Source: Flavobacterium psychrotolerans
GTDB taxonomy: Bacteria; Bacteroidota; Bacteroidia; Flavobacteriales; Flavobacteriaceae
NCBI RefSeq assembly: GCF_003097635.1
Contig: NZ_QCZI01000013.1
Location: 1 to 64,000, forward strand
Direction of reading: 5' to 3'
DNA length: 64,000 nucleotides
Position numbers and translations under genes: made by a program. The notes under the pieces are model-generated. The model was not told the DNA's origin. It saw only the letters and a program-made list of their open reading frames with translations, and ran no database searches. This document shows positions 17,461 through 26,950 of the stretch, piece after piece; within the stretch, counting starts at the first letter, position 1; every line of letters begins with the position of its first letter.

Positions 17461-17982
17461 TTATGCTTTTTTCTCGTCCTTATCGCAGTGTTTCTTTTTA
17501 GCGCAACAAGCCGGTTTTCCGTCTTTAGATTTTTTTTCATCAGCAGAACATGATTTCTTTTTAACAGAATCATTTTCCTGACCTTGAATCACTACCATAG
17601 CTTTGTCTTCGGAAGATTTCACGTTCGAAACTTTATAGGTTTTTCCATCCCCGGTAGCTTCAACCGCTTTCACCAAAACCTCTGGAGTTTGTTTTGTTGC
17701 ATCAAAAGAAACGGTAGCCAGTTTTTTATCAAAATCGACGGTCACTTTTTGAACGCCTTCCATTTCAGACAATTCTTTTTCGATGGTTTTAGCACAGCCT
17801 ATGGCGCAGGTCATCCCTTCTATTGAAAAGCTAGTGGTTTCCAGTTTTGCAATTGTAGCGGGTTTTTCTGTAGCTGTAACGGAGGTAGAAGCTTCCGTTT
17901 TAGGTTCGCTGTCAGTTTGTTTACAACTTGCAAATAGCAGTGCAGCAAATGACAATGCTAATAATGATTTTGGAAAATTCAT
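17461..17982 (-). CDS. Lipoprotein with heavy-metal-associated (HMA) domain
   Basis: 173 residues. A lipobox ends at C20 (LLFASC), and a low-complexity linker (about 22-48) leads to an HMA domain (about 50-115) with GMTCAIGCAKTIEKEL. The two metal cysteines are C59 and C63, so the spacing is CxxxC rather than the usual CxxC. A Lys/Cys-rich tail follows, with further cysteines (SCSAD, ACCAK, HCDKD) that could also bind metal. It probably binds Cu or a similar soft metal at the membrane; the partner is unknown. It stands alone, convergent with gldD. Confidence 0.85.
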   Translation of the reverse strand: MNFPKSLLALSFAALLFASCKQTDSEPKTEASTSVTATEKPATIAKLETTSFSIEGMTCAIGCAKTIEKELSEMEGVQKVTVDFDKKLATVSFDATKQTPEVLVKAVEATGDGKTYKVSNVKSSEDKAMVVIQGQENDSVKKKSCSADEKKSKDGKPACCAKKKHCDKDEKKA

Positions 17983-18104
17983 AATTATGGGTTTAAAATT
18001 TATTATAATTCAAGTTCTTAAATGGAAATCGTTTACAAAAATAACTAAAAAAAGAAGCGGTAATTCATAAAATTAGTACAATTTTGACAATCCAAAATGT
18101 GATT

Positions 18105-18971
18105 ATGAATTTTAAACAGTTAAAGTGGTTTTACCTTATTGTTCTTGCCTTGATTTGGGGAAGTTCATTTATACTGATAAAAAGAGGATTGGTGGGATTA
18201 AATCCTTTTCAATTGGGTTCCCTGAGAATCATTTTTGCAGCTATTTTCTTGTTGGCAATCGGTTTTAAAACGTTGCCTAAAATTCCGCTGGGACAATGGA
18301 AATTCATCGCAATAACCGCTTTGTTTGGGACATTTCTTCCAGTCTATCTTTTTGCTATTGCCCAAACGGAGATAGACAGTTCAGTTAGCGCCATTTTGAA
18401 TTCGTTAACGCCATTAAACACTTTAGTTTTGAGTGTTTTGGTGTTTGGGTTGGGCTATAAAAGAAGTCAGGCATTTGGCGTGGGTATCGGTTTAATTGGC
18501 AGTATGCTTCTTGTTTTTAACGGGGCGGTAAACCATCCAGAGCAAAATTATTATTACGCCATTTTGGCTTTAATCGCTTCGGTTTGTTATGCCATTAATG
18601 TCAATTTGATTAACAAATATTTGTTCGATTTGAGTCCGCTGACCATTTCTACTGGGAATTTCACTATAATGCTGATTCCGGCTATTGTAGTGTTGGGTTT
18701 TTCCAATTTTTTGGAAATAATTCCTGTTGAAGAAGTGCAACATTCTATTTTTTACATCCTAATTTTGGGAGTGGTTGGTACGGGTATTGCCAATATTCTT
18801 TTCTTCAAATTAATCAAAATATCTTCTCCTGTTTTTGCGACCTCGGTCACCTATTTAATCCCTATAGTCGCTTTCTTTTGGGGATTGTTAGACAATGAAA
18901 TGCTTACGGCAGTTCAGTTTTTTGGTGCTTTCATTGTTTTGGTTGGGGTGTATCTTTCGAGTAAAAAATAA
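18105..18971 (+). CDS. EamA/DMT-family transporter
   Basis: 288 residues from ATG 18105 (a TTG seven codons upstream is a poorer start). Two EamA halves make ten predicted membrane segments: LIVLALIWGSSFILIKRGL at the start and FGAFIVLVGVYLSSKK at the end. The family exports small metabolites or amino acids; the substrate is unknown. A decayed copy of its last third and of its terminator lies at 21438-21670, beyond the opposing T9SS gene. Confidence 0.9.
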   Translation: MNFKQLKWFYLIVLALIWGSSFILIKRGLVGLNPFQLGSLRIIFAAIFLLAIGFKTLPKIPLGQWKFIAITALFGTFLPVYLFAIAQTEIDSSVSAILNSLTPLNTLVLSVLVFGLGYKRSQAFGVGIGLIGSMLLVFNGAVNHPEQNYYYAILALIASVCYAINVNLINKYLFDLSPLTISTGNFTIMLIPAIVVLGFSNFLEIIPVEEVQHSIFYILILGVVGTGIANILFFKLIKISSPVFATSVTYLIPIVAFFWGLLDNEMLTAVQFFGAFIVLVGVYLSSKK

Positions 18972-18972
18972 A

Positions 18973-18996
18973 AAGGCCATCGATTAAGACAGCCTT
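18973..18996 (+). terminator. Terminator of the EamA gene
   Basis: AAGGCC-ATC / GAC-AGCCTT imperfect hairpin immediately after the stop codon. The same element, with a better stem, follows the pseudogene at 21645-21670. Confidence 0.55.
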
Positions 18997-19032
18997 GATA
19001 TTAAAAATAAACAGTTTTTAGATACCAGAATT

Positions 19033-21246
19033 TTATTTGCTGATTACTATCTTTTTAGTAACCGATTTTTTTGAGTTAGACGTCATTGTATAAAAGTAAA
19101 TACCGCTTTTTAAATTAGAAGTAGATAGTTCCATTTGATTTGATCTGGCCGGTAAATTAACTTCTTGAATAATTGCTCCAAGCATATTTGTGACAATCAA
19201 TTTGCTGGTTGCATCTATTGTGTCTGCATTATAAGTAACCATAACATGATCGACCGCAGGGTTAGGGTAAATATCAAATAACGATTCTGATTTAGAATAC
19301 CCGTTTATACCAAGAGGTGGAGTTACGCTCCATATACTATTTCCTTCGGTTCCGGCAAACAGTTTAACGCCGTCAGATGCCAAACGACTAACGTTTACAC
19401 CAGGATAAAAACCGGAACTATACGCATTGAACGTTGCTCCCTTGTCCGTACTGTAAAACAATCCTTGATTTGTCATAAAATACAAATTAGAGGCATTTGA
19501 AAACCATTTGCCTGTATCATAATAATTGCCACCACAGTTTGTACAGGTGTTAACAATATTTTGAGGTAAGCCGCTAACGGTTACCGATGTCCAGTCGGTT
19601 CCTGTATAGGTACACATTTTATAAGTCGAAGGGAATGATGAAAAATCTGCCCATAGGGACATTAAAGTTCCTTCCGATACAAATAGATTATCTGCAATGT
19701 AACCGTTTGGAGAAGGTATGCCTGTCATACTTACGGTGTTCCAGGTTCCGCCATCATTGTTAGACGTGAATATTTGAGAGGTTGACCCATTCTTTCCCAA
19801 AACATAAACATTTTTTCCGTCCGATACAAAAGGGATGTCATAATTGTAAGATACATTTAAATTAGCCGTAATATCCGTCCAAGAACCGCCTGCGTCCTTG
19901 CTGCTATAATAAGCACTTCCAACTCTAAGAAATAGAGCGGTATTGCTGTGCCCAAAGAATCTGATGTCATTAGTTCCAGGAGGCGTTGTGGCGGCTTTCC
20001 AGCTAACGGCGCCATCTGTAGATTTATATAAATAACGTCCGTTTAAATCCATAAAGGAAGAATATATGGTATTATTGGCATTATATAAACTATAATTGAA
20101 AAATAGAGTTGTTGGCATTCCTGAATTAGCCGACACCCAGTCCATTCCTCCATTAGTTGAACGAACGATGCTCAAATCCTGCGAGGCGATTAAATTTCCA
20201 TTAGAATAGGTTAATCCCCTAGTATCACGGAAAACTTCCGCTTTAAATCCGGTAATGTGCTGTGTCCATGTGCTGCCATTATCTGTTGAAGTATTAAGTT
20301 CATCAACTGGATTATACAGTAACATTTTACTGCCTCCCAAAGAATAGATTTTTTCTACGAAGTCTTTTGTCAAACCAGGCAAAGTGATTTGATTCCAAGT
20401 GGCTCCCTGTGTTGAAGAGGTATATGTTTGAAGTGTCATTGACGTTGTCAAAACGGATACATAAAGAATATTATTTATTAAATGAGGACCCGCAGAAAAA
20501 CGAAAAGCAGGAATCCCACTTGTTGTGCTTTCCCAGATACTGGTTCCCATATCATAACGAAGAAAACTACCGCCATCATTTTCAAACCCGGCATATAAGT
20601 ATTTACTATCACCAACTAAAGAACCTATTTGGTCTCCCGTAACAGGAAAACCGGTAGTGCTCATGGCGGTTAAACTTGCTCCAGTTGTTGTAGTGAAAAT
20701 GGAATCCTGCAGCGTTACATATATAGTGCCACCTACATTAAATAATTTTGGACTGTTGTTGTTTGAATTTGAATTAATGGTAGCTCCAGCTGTCCAAGTT
20801 GCACCATCTGTTATGGATGTAAAGATTTGATACGTATTCATGGCAGTATATCTGCAGACATACAATTTGTTGCTTACAGAAACCAAACCCGAATAATTCC
20901 CAGAATTAGTTGGCATTCCAGTATTTCCGACAGCGACCCAAGTAGTACCATTATCAGTTGTTTTTGCTATACCGTTATTTGTTTGAACAAAATAAGCGGT
21001 TGAAGTATTTGCAAATTGTCCACATGAAATGGCTGAGGTGGCTGCAAATAACCCGTTAGAAGAATAAGCCCAGGTGTTACCGCCATCAATAGATTTAAAA
21101 ACACCGCCTTCAGTGGCCAATAAAATACCACTGGGAACAGTTATCATGTCTTTAATGCTACCTCCTTCTGTAGGAAGTTGTGTCCATTGTGCAAATGCCA
21201 CACCCGATGAAATGGCTAGTAATAAAGAAAGTAAAGTTTTTTTCAT
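19033..21246 (-). CDS. Secreted BNR/YCF48-like beta-propeller protein with T9SS sorting domain
   Basis: 737 residues. A signal peptide (MKKTLLSLLLAISSGVAFAQ) is followed by at least eight BNR-like motifs of the form S-x-D-x-G-x-T-W, e.g. SIDGGNTWAY, TTDNGTTWVA, STDNGSTWTQ, STDKGATFNA. They are spaced as in beta-propeller proteins related to YCF48 and sialidase repeats. The C-terminus is a type A T9SS sorting domain (DIYPNPAVDHVMV ... SGIYFYTM ... TKKIVISK). It should be secreted or surface-anchored through T9SS. No catalytic sialidase residues are evident, so a binding or adhesion role is more likely than an enzyme. It lies between the EamA gene and that gene's decayed 3' copy. Confidence 0.88.
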   Translation of the reverse strand: MKKTLLSLLLAISSGVAFAQWTQLPTEGGSIKDMITVPSGILLATEGGVFKSIDGGNTWAYSSNGLFAATSAISCGQFANTSTAYFVQTNNGIAKTTDNGTTWVAVGNTGMPTNSGNYSGLVSVSNKLYVCRYTAMNTYQIFTSITDGATWTAGATINSNSNNNSPKLFNVGGTIYVTLQDSIFTTTTGASLTAMSTTGFPVTGDQIGSLVGDSKYLYAGFENDGGSFLRYDMGTSIWESTTSGIPAFRFSAGPHLINNILYVSVLTTSMTLQTYTSSTQGATWNQITLPGLTKDFVEKIYSLGGSKMLLYNPVDELNTSTDNGSTWTQHITGFKAEVFRDTRGLTYSNGNLIASQDLSIVRSTNGGMDWVSANSGMPTTLFFNYSLYNANNTIYSSFMDLNGRYLYKSTDGAVSWKAATTPPGTNDIRFFGHSNTALFLRVGSAYYSSKDAGGSWTDITANLNVSYNYDIPFVSDGKNVYVLGKNGSTSQIFTSNNDGGTWNTVSMTGIPSPNGYIADNLFVSEGTLMSLWADFSSFPSTYKMCTYTGTDWTSVTVSGLPQNIVNTCTNCGGNYYDTGKWFSNASNLYFMTNQGLFYSTDKGATFNAYSSGFYPGVNVSRLASDGVKLFAGTEGNSIWSVTPPLGINGYSKSESLFDIYPNPAVDHVMVTYNADTIDATSKLIVTNMLGAIIQEVNLPARSNQMELSTSNLKSGIYFYTMTSNSKKSVTKKIVISK

Positions 21247-21437
21247 TTAAATTTCATTTAAATTTTTAATACGACTGTTTCATAAGGTACTGGTATACAA
21301 TTTACTTAAAAAGTATCCCCATAACCATTCAAGAATGAGCACCTATTTTTAGGGCAAAGATATAGGGTTAATTTAGGTTTTACAAGGTGTTTTATCGGAA
21401 TCTCAATTTAGCACGATCAAGTCATTTGGAAAGTAGA

Positions 21438-21644
21438 ACATCCTAGTTTTGGGAGTGGTCAGTACGGGTATTGCCTTTAAATTGATTAAAATTTCGACTC
21501 GGGCTTCCTCTACCCTGGTTACGTATTTAACTCCCAGTATTTGCTTCCTTTTTGAGATTTCTAGATTCCGAAATGCTTACAGGGATTCAGTTTTTTGGCG
21601 CTTTCATCATTTTAATCGGGGTGTATCTTTCAAGTAAAAAATAA
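21438..21644 (+). pseudogene. Decayed 3' fragment of an EamA transporter gene
   Basis: From ACATCCTAGTTTTGGGAGTG to the stop GTAAAAAATAA this tracks bases about 18757-18971 of the intact EamA gene, with substitutions and small deletions that break the frame (the stretch coding for NILFFK is missing). The upstream two thirds of the gene is absent, so no function is expected. The rest of the 21247-21691 gap holds nothing else I can support. Confidence 0.85.
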
Positions 21645-21670
21645 AAAGGCCATCGATTAAGACGGCCTTG
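21645..21670 (+). terminator. Duplicated terminator after the EamA remnant
   Basis: AAGGCC-ATC / GAC-GGCCTT hairpin, the counterpart of 18973-18996. It now lies between the remnant and the convergent M16 peptidase gene and may serve the latter. Confidence 0.55.
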
Positions 21671-21691
21671 ATATAGAATTTAAATTTTTAA

Positions 21692-23734
21692 TTATAGAAA
21701 GTCAGCATCCGTTACGCCTTCGTTAATTTTCACGTCGGTGGTGGTTAATTCAATTTCCATTCCGATGTTAAGAACTGTTTTATATGGAAATTTAATTCCT
21801 TTCACGTCTTTATAATCGCTGTAACTTGTGGTCTGAGTAATAGTTTGCCCGCCTTGTTCCATAGTTTTAGATTCGGCCACTTTTAGTCCGGATTTCACAT
21901 CATAGTACAAAGTAGATTTCCCGTCTTTAATGACATACGCATCGCTGCCGTTCATATCTTCAATTCCGTCAAGAGTAACTCCTGCTTTTTTAGACAATAA
22001 CAATTCATCAAAAGGATTCGCGCTAGCTTTCATTTCTGCCAAGTCATCTCCTGATAAATCTTTACGTTGCCCTTGCTGAACCATGTACGCCCCTTTTTCG
22101 TTGACCACTTGTTTCATCATCGATATTCCCATTGCTTTAATCTCTTTAAGCATTTTATTGTTGGATGTTGTTTTTGAAGTCAATTCCAATGGAGTTCCCT
22201 GAATGGTTCCCGAAGAAATGGTTACTAAGGATTTAACCTCATTCAACGCTTTTGCCCCTCCAACGGTTTTGATATAATTATCGATTACTGTTTTTGCAGT
22301 TACCCCAACAGGAATTACTTTTTTAACCGATAGTTTTTCGGTTGGATTACCATATTTATCAAAATAGAAAATTGGAATTTTCAGTTTTTCTAATGCAGGC
22401 AATACTTCCGAACCTTTCCCTACAATAACAATTCGGGCTTTATCCGCTTGGAAATAGGTATTGGCCACACGCAAAACATCATCAGCCGTCACATCATTGA
22501 TGCTTTTGATGTAATTCTCGTAAAAATCTTCTGGAAGTCCTTGGGTTTTAATTCTTAAAGCATAACCAGCAACCGTTTGTGGTTTTTCAATTTGCATCAC
22601 GAATCTACCCACATAACCGGCTTTCACATTTTTTAATACCTCTTCGGAAACTTTTTCTGTGCGAATTCTTTTAATTTCTTTCATGAATTCTACAACGGCA
22701 CTATCCGTTACGGCGTTTCTTACTTGGGAAAAAGCACCAAATGAGGAAACATATTTACTGCCCCCAATACTGGATTGTGCACCATAGGTCCATGCGTGTT
22801 TTTCTCTCAAATTCATGTTCAGGTAACTGTTGAAATCACCTCCTAAAAGTTGATTGGCAACTATGGCAGCAAAGTAATCTTTGTCAGTCATTTTTAGATT
22901 ACTGATGTTCATTACAGCTATTTCTGATTGAACTGCATTAGGCATATCCACAAAATTGATCTGTGTATATTGAACATCTCTTGGATCTGAGATAGAAAGG
23001 TTAGGAGCTGTCGCTTTTAACCATGGAGAGAACAACGTTTCCACTTGTTTTTTCACAACATCAAATTTCACGTCACCAATAATGACTAAGTACGCATTTT
23101 CAGGAACAAAATAAGTGTTATAATTTGATTTTACATCTTCTAATGTAACGTTGTTAAGGGTTGCTTCGCTCAAGAATTCACCTGAAGGATGGTTTTTTCC
23201 ATACGTTAAAACATTTTGAACTCTTCTGGCTACTGAAGGAACGCTTTTTTCTTCGGATTTTAAACCTTCAATCAGTTTGGCTTTGTTCTTGTCAAATTCG
23301 GCCTGAGTAAAAACAGAATTTAAAGCACCATCAGCCATCAATTCTAAAATCCGATTCGCATATTTAGAAAGACCACTTGCATAAGCGCCACTGTTTTCAA
23401 AACTAATATCAGCACCCAGGAAATCTACTTCTTCATTAAAAGCATCCTTAGTGATTTTTGTGGTTCCGTTCCCAATTAATGCGCTGGTTAAATCCGAAAC
23501 TCCCTTTTTGCTGCCTTCGGCATAAGGAGTGTTGTCTATACTAAGGCTGAAGGAGACCCTGGGAAGTTTGTGGTTTTCTACCACCATTACTTTTAAACCA
23601 TTTTGTAAAACAAAAGTTTGCGGTTTTCCGATTTTAATACTTGGTGACGCACCAGGTTTTGGTTGAGGTATAATTTGTGCTTGCATAATTAAAGTTAAAA
23701 ACAAGCCCGACAAAATAAAAATTGATTTTTTCAT
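21692..23734 (-). CDS. M16-family peptidase homologue, catalytically inactive partner
   Basis: 680 residues with a signal peptide (FLTLIMQAQ). Two M16 halves (about 35-430) are followed by an extra C-terminal domain (about 460-680) resembling the outer-membrane LolA-like sensor region often attached to these proteins. Where the zinc motif HxxEH is expected, the protein reads KKGVSDLTSALIGNGT, so the catalytic residues are missing. Its upstream neighbour, 12 bases away, has the motif, and the two probably form an active/inactive heterodimer in the periplasm, as established for other M16B pairs. Substrate unknown. Confidence 0.88.
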   Translation of the reverse strand: MKKSIFILSGLFLTLIMQAQIIPQPKPGASPSIKIGKPQTFVLQNGLKVMVVENHKLPRVSFSLSIDNTPYAEGSKKGVSDLTSALIGNGTTKITKDAFNEEVDFLGADISFENSGAYASGLSKYANRILELMADGALNSVFTQAEFDKNKAKLIEGLKSEEKSVPSVARRVQNVLTYGKNHPSGEFLSEATLNNVTLEDVKSNYNTYFVPENAYLVIIGDVKFDVVKKQVETLFSPWLKATAPNLSISDPRDVQYTQINFVDMPNAVQSEIAVMNISNLKMTDKDYFAAIVANQLLGGDFNSYLNMNLREKHAWTYGAQSSIGGSKYVSSFGAFSQVRNAVTDSAVVEFMKEIKRIRTEKVSEEVLKNVKAGYVGRFVMQIEKPQTVAGYALRIKTQGLPEDFYENYIKSINDVTADDVLRVANTYFQADKARIVIVGKGSEVLPALEKLKIPIFYFDKYGNPTEKLSVKKVIPVGVTAKTVIDNYIKTVGGAKALNEVKSLVTISSGTIQGTPLELTSKTTSNNKMLKEIKAMGISMMKQVVNEKGAYMVQQGQRKDLSGDDLAEMKASANPFDELLLSKKAGVTLDGIEDMNGSDAYVIKDGKSTLYYDVKSGLKVAESKTMEQGGQTITQTTSYSDYKDVKGIKFPYKTVLNIGMEIELTTTDVKINEGVTDADFL

Positions 23735-23746
23735 AATAATTATATT

Positions 23747-25072
23747 TTAGTTTTGAGCTTTGTCTTTTGATGGAACATAATCCAACAACAATCGTTGGTT
23801 TGGATTCAAATATTTTTTTGCGATGTCTCTAATTTCTTCCCGAGTAATAGAGCGATAGATGTCTATTTCGGTGTTAATTAGGTTTACGTCGCCATACAAT
23901 AAATAGTAAGTGGCTAGATTGTCTGCAATACCCTCCACACTTGCGTTATTGTTTACGTATTGATTTTCGTATTTGTTTTCTAATTTTTGTAACTCTTTTT
24001 CAGAAATCAGTTCTGTTTGCAACTTCACGATTTCCTCGTCAATTTCTTTAGTGATGTCGGCAGTGGTAAAGGGAGCTTGAGGCAATCCATAAACGATATA
24101 TGTGCCATAATCTTCCTGACTGTAGCTAAAAGCCCCAATTTGCAACGCCATTTTTTTGTCGTCAACAATTTTCTTATAGAGTCGGGAGCTTTTGCCATCG
24201 CTTAAAATGGTCGAAATCATATCCAAAACTCTTGCGTCGCGGGTTTTCATGGATGGAGTACGGTATGCAGTAACCACCATCGGGATTTGAATGTTAGCGT
24301 CTTCGTAAGTAGCTTTTATTGTTTTAGTGATAGGCTCTTCAACAAAAGTTTCTCTTTTAATAACAGGTCTTTTTTTGATAGGACCAAAATATTTCTGGAT
24401 CCATTCTTTAGCTTGGTCTTTGTTAAAATCTCCTGCAACTACTAGTACAGCGTTGTTTGGAATGTAGAATTTTTTGTTGAACGCTTGAAATTCTTCCAGT
24501 TTTGCAGCGTCCAAATGTTCCATAGAACCAATGGTTGTCCAGCGGTACGGATGGTTTTTAAACATGTTTCTTTTTACTTCAGGAATCAATTGACCGTAGG
24601 GGCTATTGTCATAACGCAATCTTTTTTCTTCCTTAACCACTTCATTTTGGGTGTTAACTCCAATTTGGTTAATTACGGGATGCATCATTCGTTCAGCTTC
24701 CATCCACAAACCCAATTCTAGATTATTTGACGGGAAAACCTCATAATAATAGGTTCTGTCCTCCGTAGTATTGGCGTTGTTGACTCCGCCATTTGAAGTC
24801 ACGATGTTCATCCAGTCGCCACGTTTGATATTCTCTGTGCCTTCAAACAGAAGATGTTCAAAAAAGTGGGCAAATCCGGTTCGATTTGGTTGTTCGTCTT
24901 TCGCACCGACGTGGTACATCACAGAAGTAATAATAGTTGGAGCAGAAGGGTCGTTGTGCAAAATAACGTGCAACCCGTTTTCTAAATTGTATTCTTCAAA
25001 AGCTACTTTTTGAGCCGAAGCAACACCTCCAAGCATAAGTGCAGCACTTAAAGCCATTATTGAATGTTTCAT
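23747..25072 (-). CDS. M16-family zinc metallopeptidase, active subunit
   Basis: 441 residues with a signal peptide (ALMLGGVASAQ). The inverted zinc motif H69-F-F-E72-H73 is present in RTGFAHFFEHLLFEGT, with the downstream glutamate region NEVVKEEKRLR supplying the third ligand. An M16_C domain follows. It degrades peptides in the periplasm or at the envelope, most likely with the inactive partner encoded 12 bases downstream. A 251-base divergent region separates it from rplU. Confidence 0.92.
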   Translation of the reverse strand: MKHSIMALSAALMLGGVASAQKVAFEEYNLENGLHVILHNDPSAPTIITSVMYHVGAKDEQPNRTGFAHFFEHLLFEGTENIKRGDWMNIVTSNGGVNNANTTEDRTYYYEVFPSNNLELGLWMEAERMMHPVINQIGVNTQNEVVKEEKRLRYDNSPYGQLIPEVKRNMFKNHPYRWTTIGSMEHLDAAKLEEFQAFNKKFYIPNNAVLVVAGDFNKDQAKEWIQKYFGPIKKRPVIKRETFVEEPITKTIKATYEDANIQIPMVVTAYRTPSMKTRDARVLDMISTILSDGKSSRLYKKIVDDKKMALQIGAFSYSQEDYGTYIVYGLPQAPFTTADITKEIDEEIVKLQTELISEKELQKLENKYENQYVNNNASVEGIADNLATYYLLYGDVNLINTEIDIYRSITREEIRDIAKKYLNPNQRLLLDYVPSKDKAQN

Positions 25073-25263
25073 AAAGTTAATAATTTTTTTGTATCCCGAT
25101 TAGTGTTTTAACCGAAAATATTGTTACATCAAAAATACTTTTTTTTAACGATTTTCCTCATAGATGTGTAAAGTTTAATAAAATTTAACTTTACAGCCTC
25201 TTATTTAGGGCTTTATAAAATAATTGACTTTAATAACTGCCCAATAATTTTTTTGCCAACTAG

Positions 25264-25293
25264 TTGTGAGAATGATTAATAGTTGTATATTTG
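25264..25293 (+). promoter_or_regulatory. Promoter of rplU-rpmA
   Basis: TTG at 25264-25266, 19-base spacer, TATATTTG at 25286-25293: a full match to the flavobacterial -33/-7 arrangement, 30 bases before the rplU ATG. Confidence 0.7.
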
Positions 25294-25323
25294 CAAACTT
25301 AAAAATTAATAAAACAATTTGTT

Positions 25324-25740
25324 ATGTATGCAATCGTAGAGATAGCAGGGCAACAATTCAAAGTTAGCAAAGACCTAAAGGTTTACGTTCACCGTTTGAC
25401 AAATGAAGAAGGGACTAAAGTTTCTTTCGACAAAGTTTATTTGTTAGATGATAACGGTACAATCACAATAGGCGCCCCAGCTATAGAAGGTGCTTCGGTA
25501 GAAGCCAAAGTGTTACAACACTTAAAAGGAGATAAAGTAATCGTTTTCAAAAAGAAAAGAAGAAAAGGTTACAAAAAGAGAAATGGTCACCGCCAATATC
25601 TTACTCAAATTGTAATTGAAGGTATTACTGCAACTGGTGCTAAGAAAGCTACTCCGAAAAAAGAGGTAGTTGAAGCAACTACAGAAGAAGCTCCTAAGGC
25701 TAAGGTAGCTAAAGCCAAAAAAGAAGATACTCAAGAATAA
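25324..25740 (+). CDS. rplU: 50S ribosomal protein L21 (bL21)
   Basis: 138 residues. The first 103 are canonical L21 (MYAIVEIAGQQFKV, KKRRKGYKKRNGHRQ), binding 23S rRNA in the large subunit. Residues about 104-138 are an extra Lys/Glu/Ala-rich tail (KKATPKKEVVE ... KKEDTQE), longer than in E. coli (103 residues) and of a kind common in Bacteroidetes. Co-transcribed with rpmA 23 bases downstream. Confidence 0.97.
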   Translation: MYAIVEIAGQQFKVSKDLKVYVHRLTNEEGTKVSFDKVYLLDDNGTITIGAPAIEGASVEAKVLQHLKGDKVIVFKKKRRKGYKKRNGHRQYLTQIVIEGITATGAKKATPKKEVVEATTEEAPKAKVAKAKKEDTQE

Positions 25741-25763
25741 TAACAAAATAAAACTAATACGTC

Positions 25764-26030
25764 ATGGCTCACAAGAAAGGTGTCGGTAGTTCTAAGAATG
25801 GTAGAGAATCAGAATCAAAACGTTTAGGCGTTAAGATTTTTGGTGGTCAAGCTGCTATTGCTGGGAACATCATCGTAAGACAAAGAGGTTCTAAACATAA
25901 TCCAGGTGAAAACGTTTACATTAGTAAAGATCATACTTTACATGCAAGAGTTGATGGAGTTGTTTTCTTCCAAAAGAAAAGAGATAATAAATCGTACGTT
26001 TCTATCCTTCCATTTGAAGTGGAAGCATAA
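25764..26030 (+). CDS. rpmA: 50S ribosomal protein L27 (bL27)
   Basis: 88 residues. [20 protein letters not shown] is the flexible N-terminus reaching the peptidyl-transferase centre. There is no Firmicutes-type cleaved N-terminal extension. It is the second gene of the rplU-rpmA operon and ends ahead of a strong terminator. Confidence 0.97.
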   Translation: MAHKKGVGSSKNGRESESKRLGVKIFGGQAAIAGNIIVRQRGSKHNPGENVYISKDHTLHARVDGVVFFQKKRDNKSYVSILPFEVEA

Positions 26031-26050
26031 TCACTGCGATTGTATTTATT

Positions 26051-26082
26051 AAAAAACCCGTTTCGAAAGAAACGGGTTTTTT
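26051..26082. terminator. Terminator after rpmA
   Basis: AAAAAACCCGTTTC-GAAA-GAAACGGGTTTTTT, a perfect stem with a GAAA tetraloop and T/A runs on both sides. It lies between convergent rpmA and tdk and probably works both ways. Confidence 0.92.
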
Positions 26083-26135
26083 GTTTAGTAAGTAGTTTCG
26101 AAATGGGTAAAAATCGAAAATTTTTGTGGCTATAT

Positions 26136-26720
26136 TTATTTTTTATCTTTCATGGCGTTATAGTATGCGGCTCTGCTCAAAGGTTCGTATTCCTCGGTTT
26201 CGCCTAGCATAACCAGTTTGTCCCCACCAGCTTTCCTAAAACTATAATTTGCGAGGTTTCCCGTTCGGGTGCAAACGGCGTGAACCTTGGTTACATATTC
26301 GGCTGTTGCCATGAGTGCGGGCATTGGACCAAAGGGATTGCCCTTGAAATCCATATCCAAGCCGGCAACAATAACGCGAATTCCTTGGTTTGCCAAATCG
26401 TTACAGATTTTAACGATTTCATCATCAAAAAATTGCGCCTCATCAATACCCACAACGTCGCAACCCTGAGCTAATAGGGCAATGTTTGCCGCAGCAGGAA
26501 CGGGAGTAGAGCGAATTTCATTGGCATCATGGGACACGACCATTTCGTCATGATATCGGGTATCAATGGCAGGTTTGAAAATTTCTACTTTTTGTTTGGC
26601 AAATTGGGCTCTTTTCAATCGTCGGATAAGTTCTTCGGTTTTGCCCGAGAACATCGATCCGCAGATGACTTCAATCCATCCAAATTGTTCTTTATGATTT
26701 ACTGTATTTTCGAGAAACAT
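26136..26720 (-). CDS. tdk: Thymidine kinase
   Basis: 194 residues, type II thymidine kinase (dT to dTMP, salvage). P-loop GSMFSGKT at 21-28, catalytic region [10 protein letters not shown] (about 93-102), [13 protein letters not shown] lasso. The usual four-cysteine zinc ribbon is largely missing: one Cys remains in HAVCTRTGN and the second pair is replaced by EPLSRAAY. The rest of the fold is intact, so the enzyme is probably functional without the structural zinc. Confidence 0.93.
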   Translation of the reverse strand: MFLENTVNHKEQFGWIEVICGSMFSGKTEELIRRLKRAQFAKQKVEIFKPAIDTRYHDEMVVSHDANEIRSTPVPAAANIALLAQGCDVVGIDEAQFFDDEIVKICNDLANQGIRVIVAGLDMDFKGNPFGPMPALMATAEYVTKVHAVCTRTGNLANYSFRKAGGDKLVMLGETEEYEPLSRAAYYNAMKDKK

Positions 26721-26950
26721 TTTATATTTTTCTTGCTCTTAAGATGAATAGTTTTTATTACTTTGTAACGCAAACAAAGTGACCCAAAAATTTTATATTC
26801 CGCATCGTTTCAAAAGTAGAAAATTTTTATCACATCGAAGATTCGCAATCGCTTTAAATTAAAAAAAGAAGTTAACAAAACATAATTCGTACAATAAGAC
26901 AAACGAATTTATTTAAAAGTCACGCCTTACTCACCATAATTCTAAAAGTC

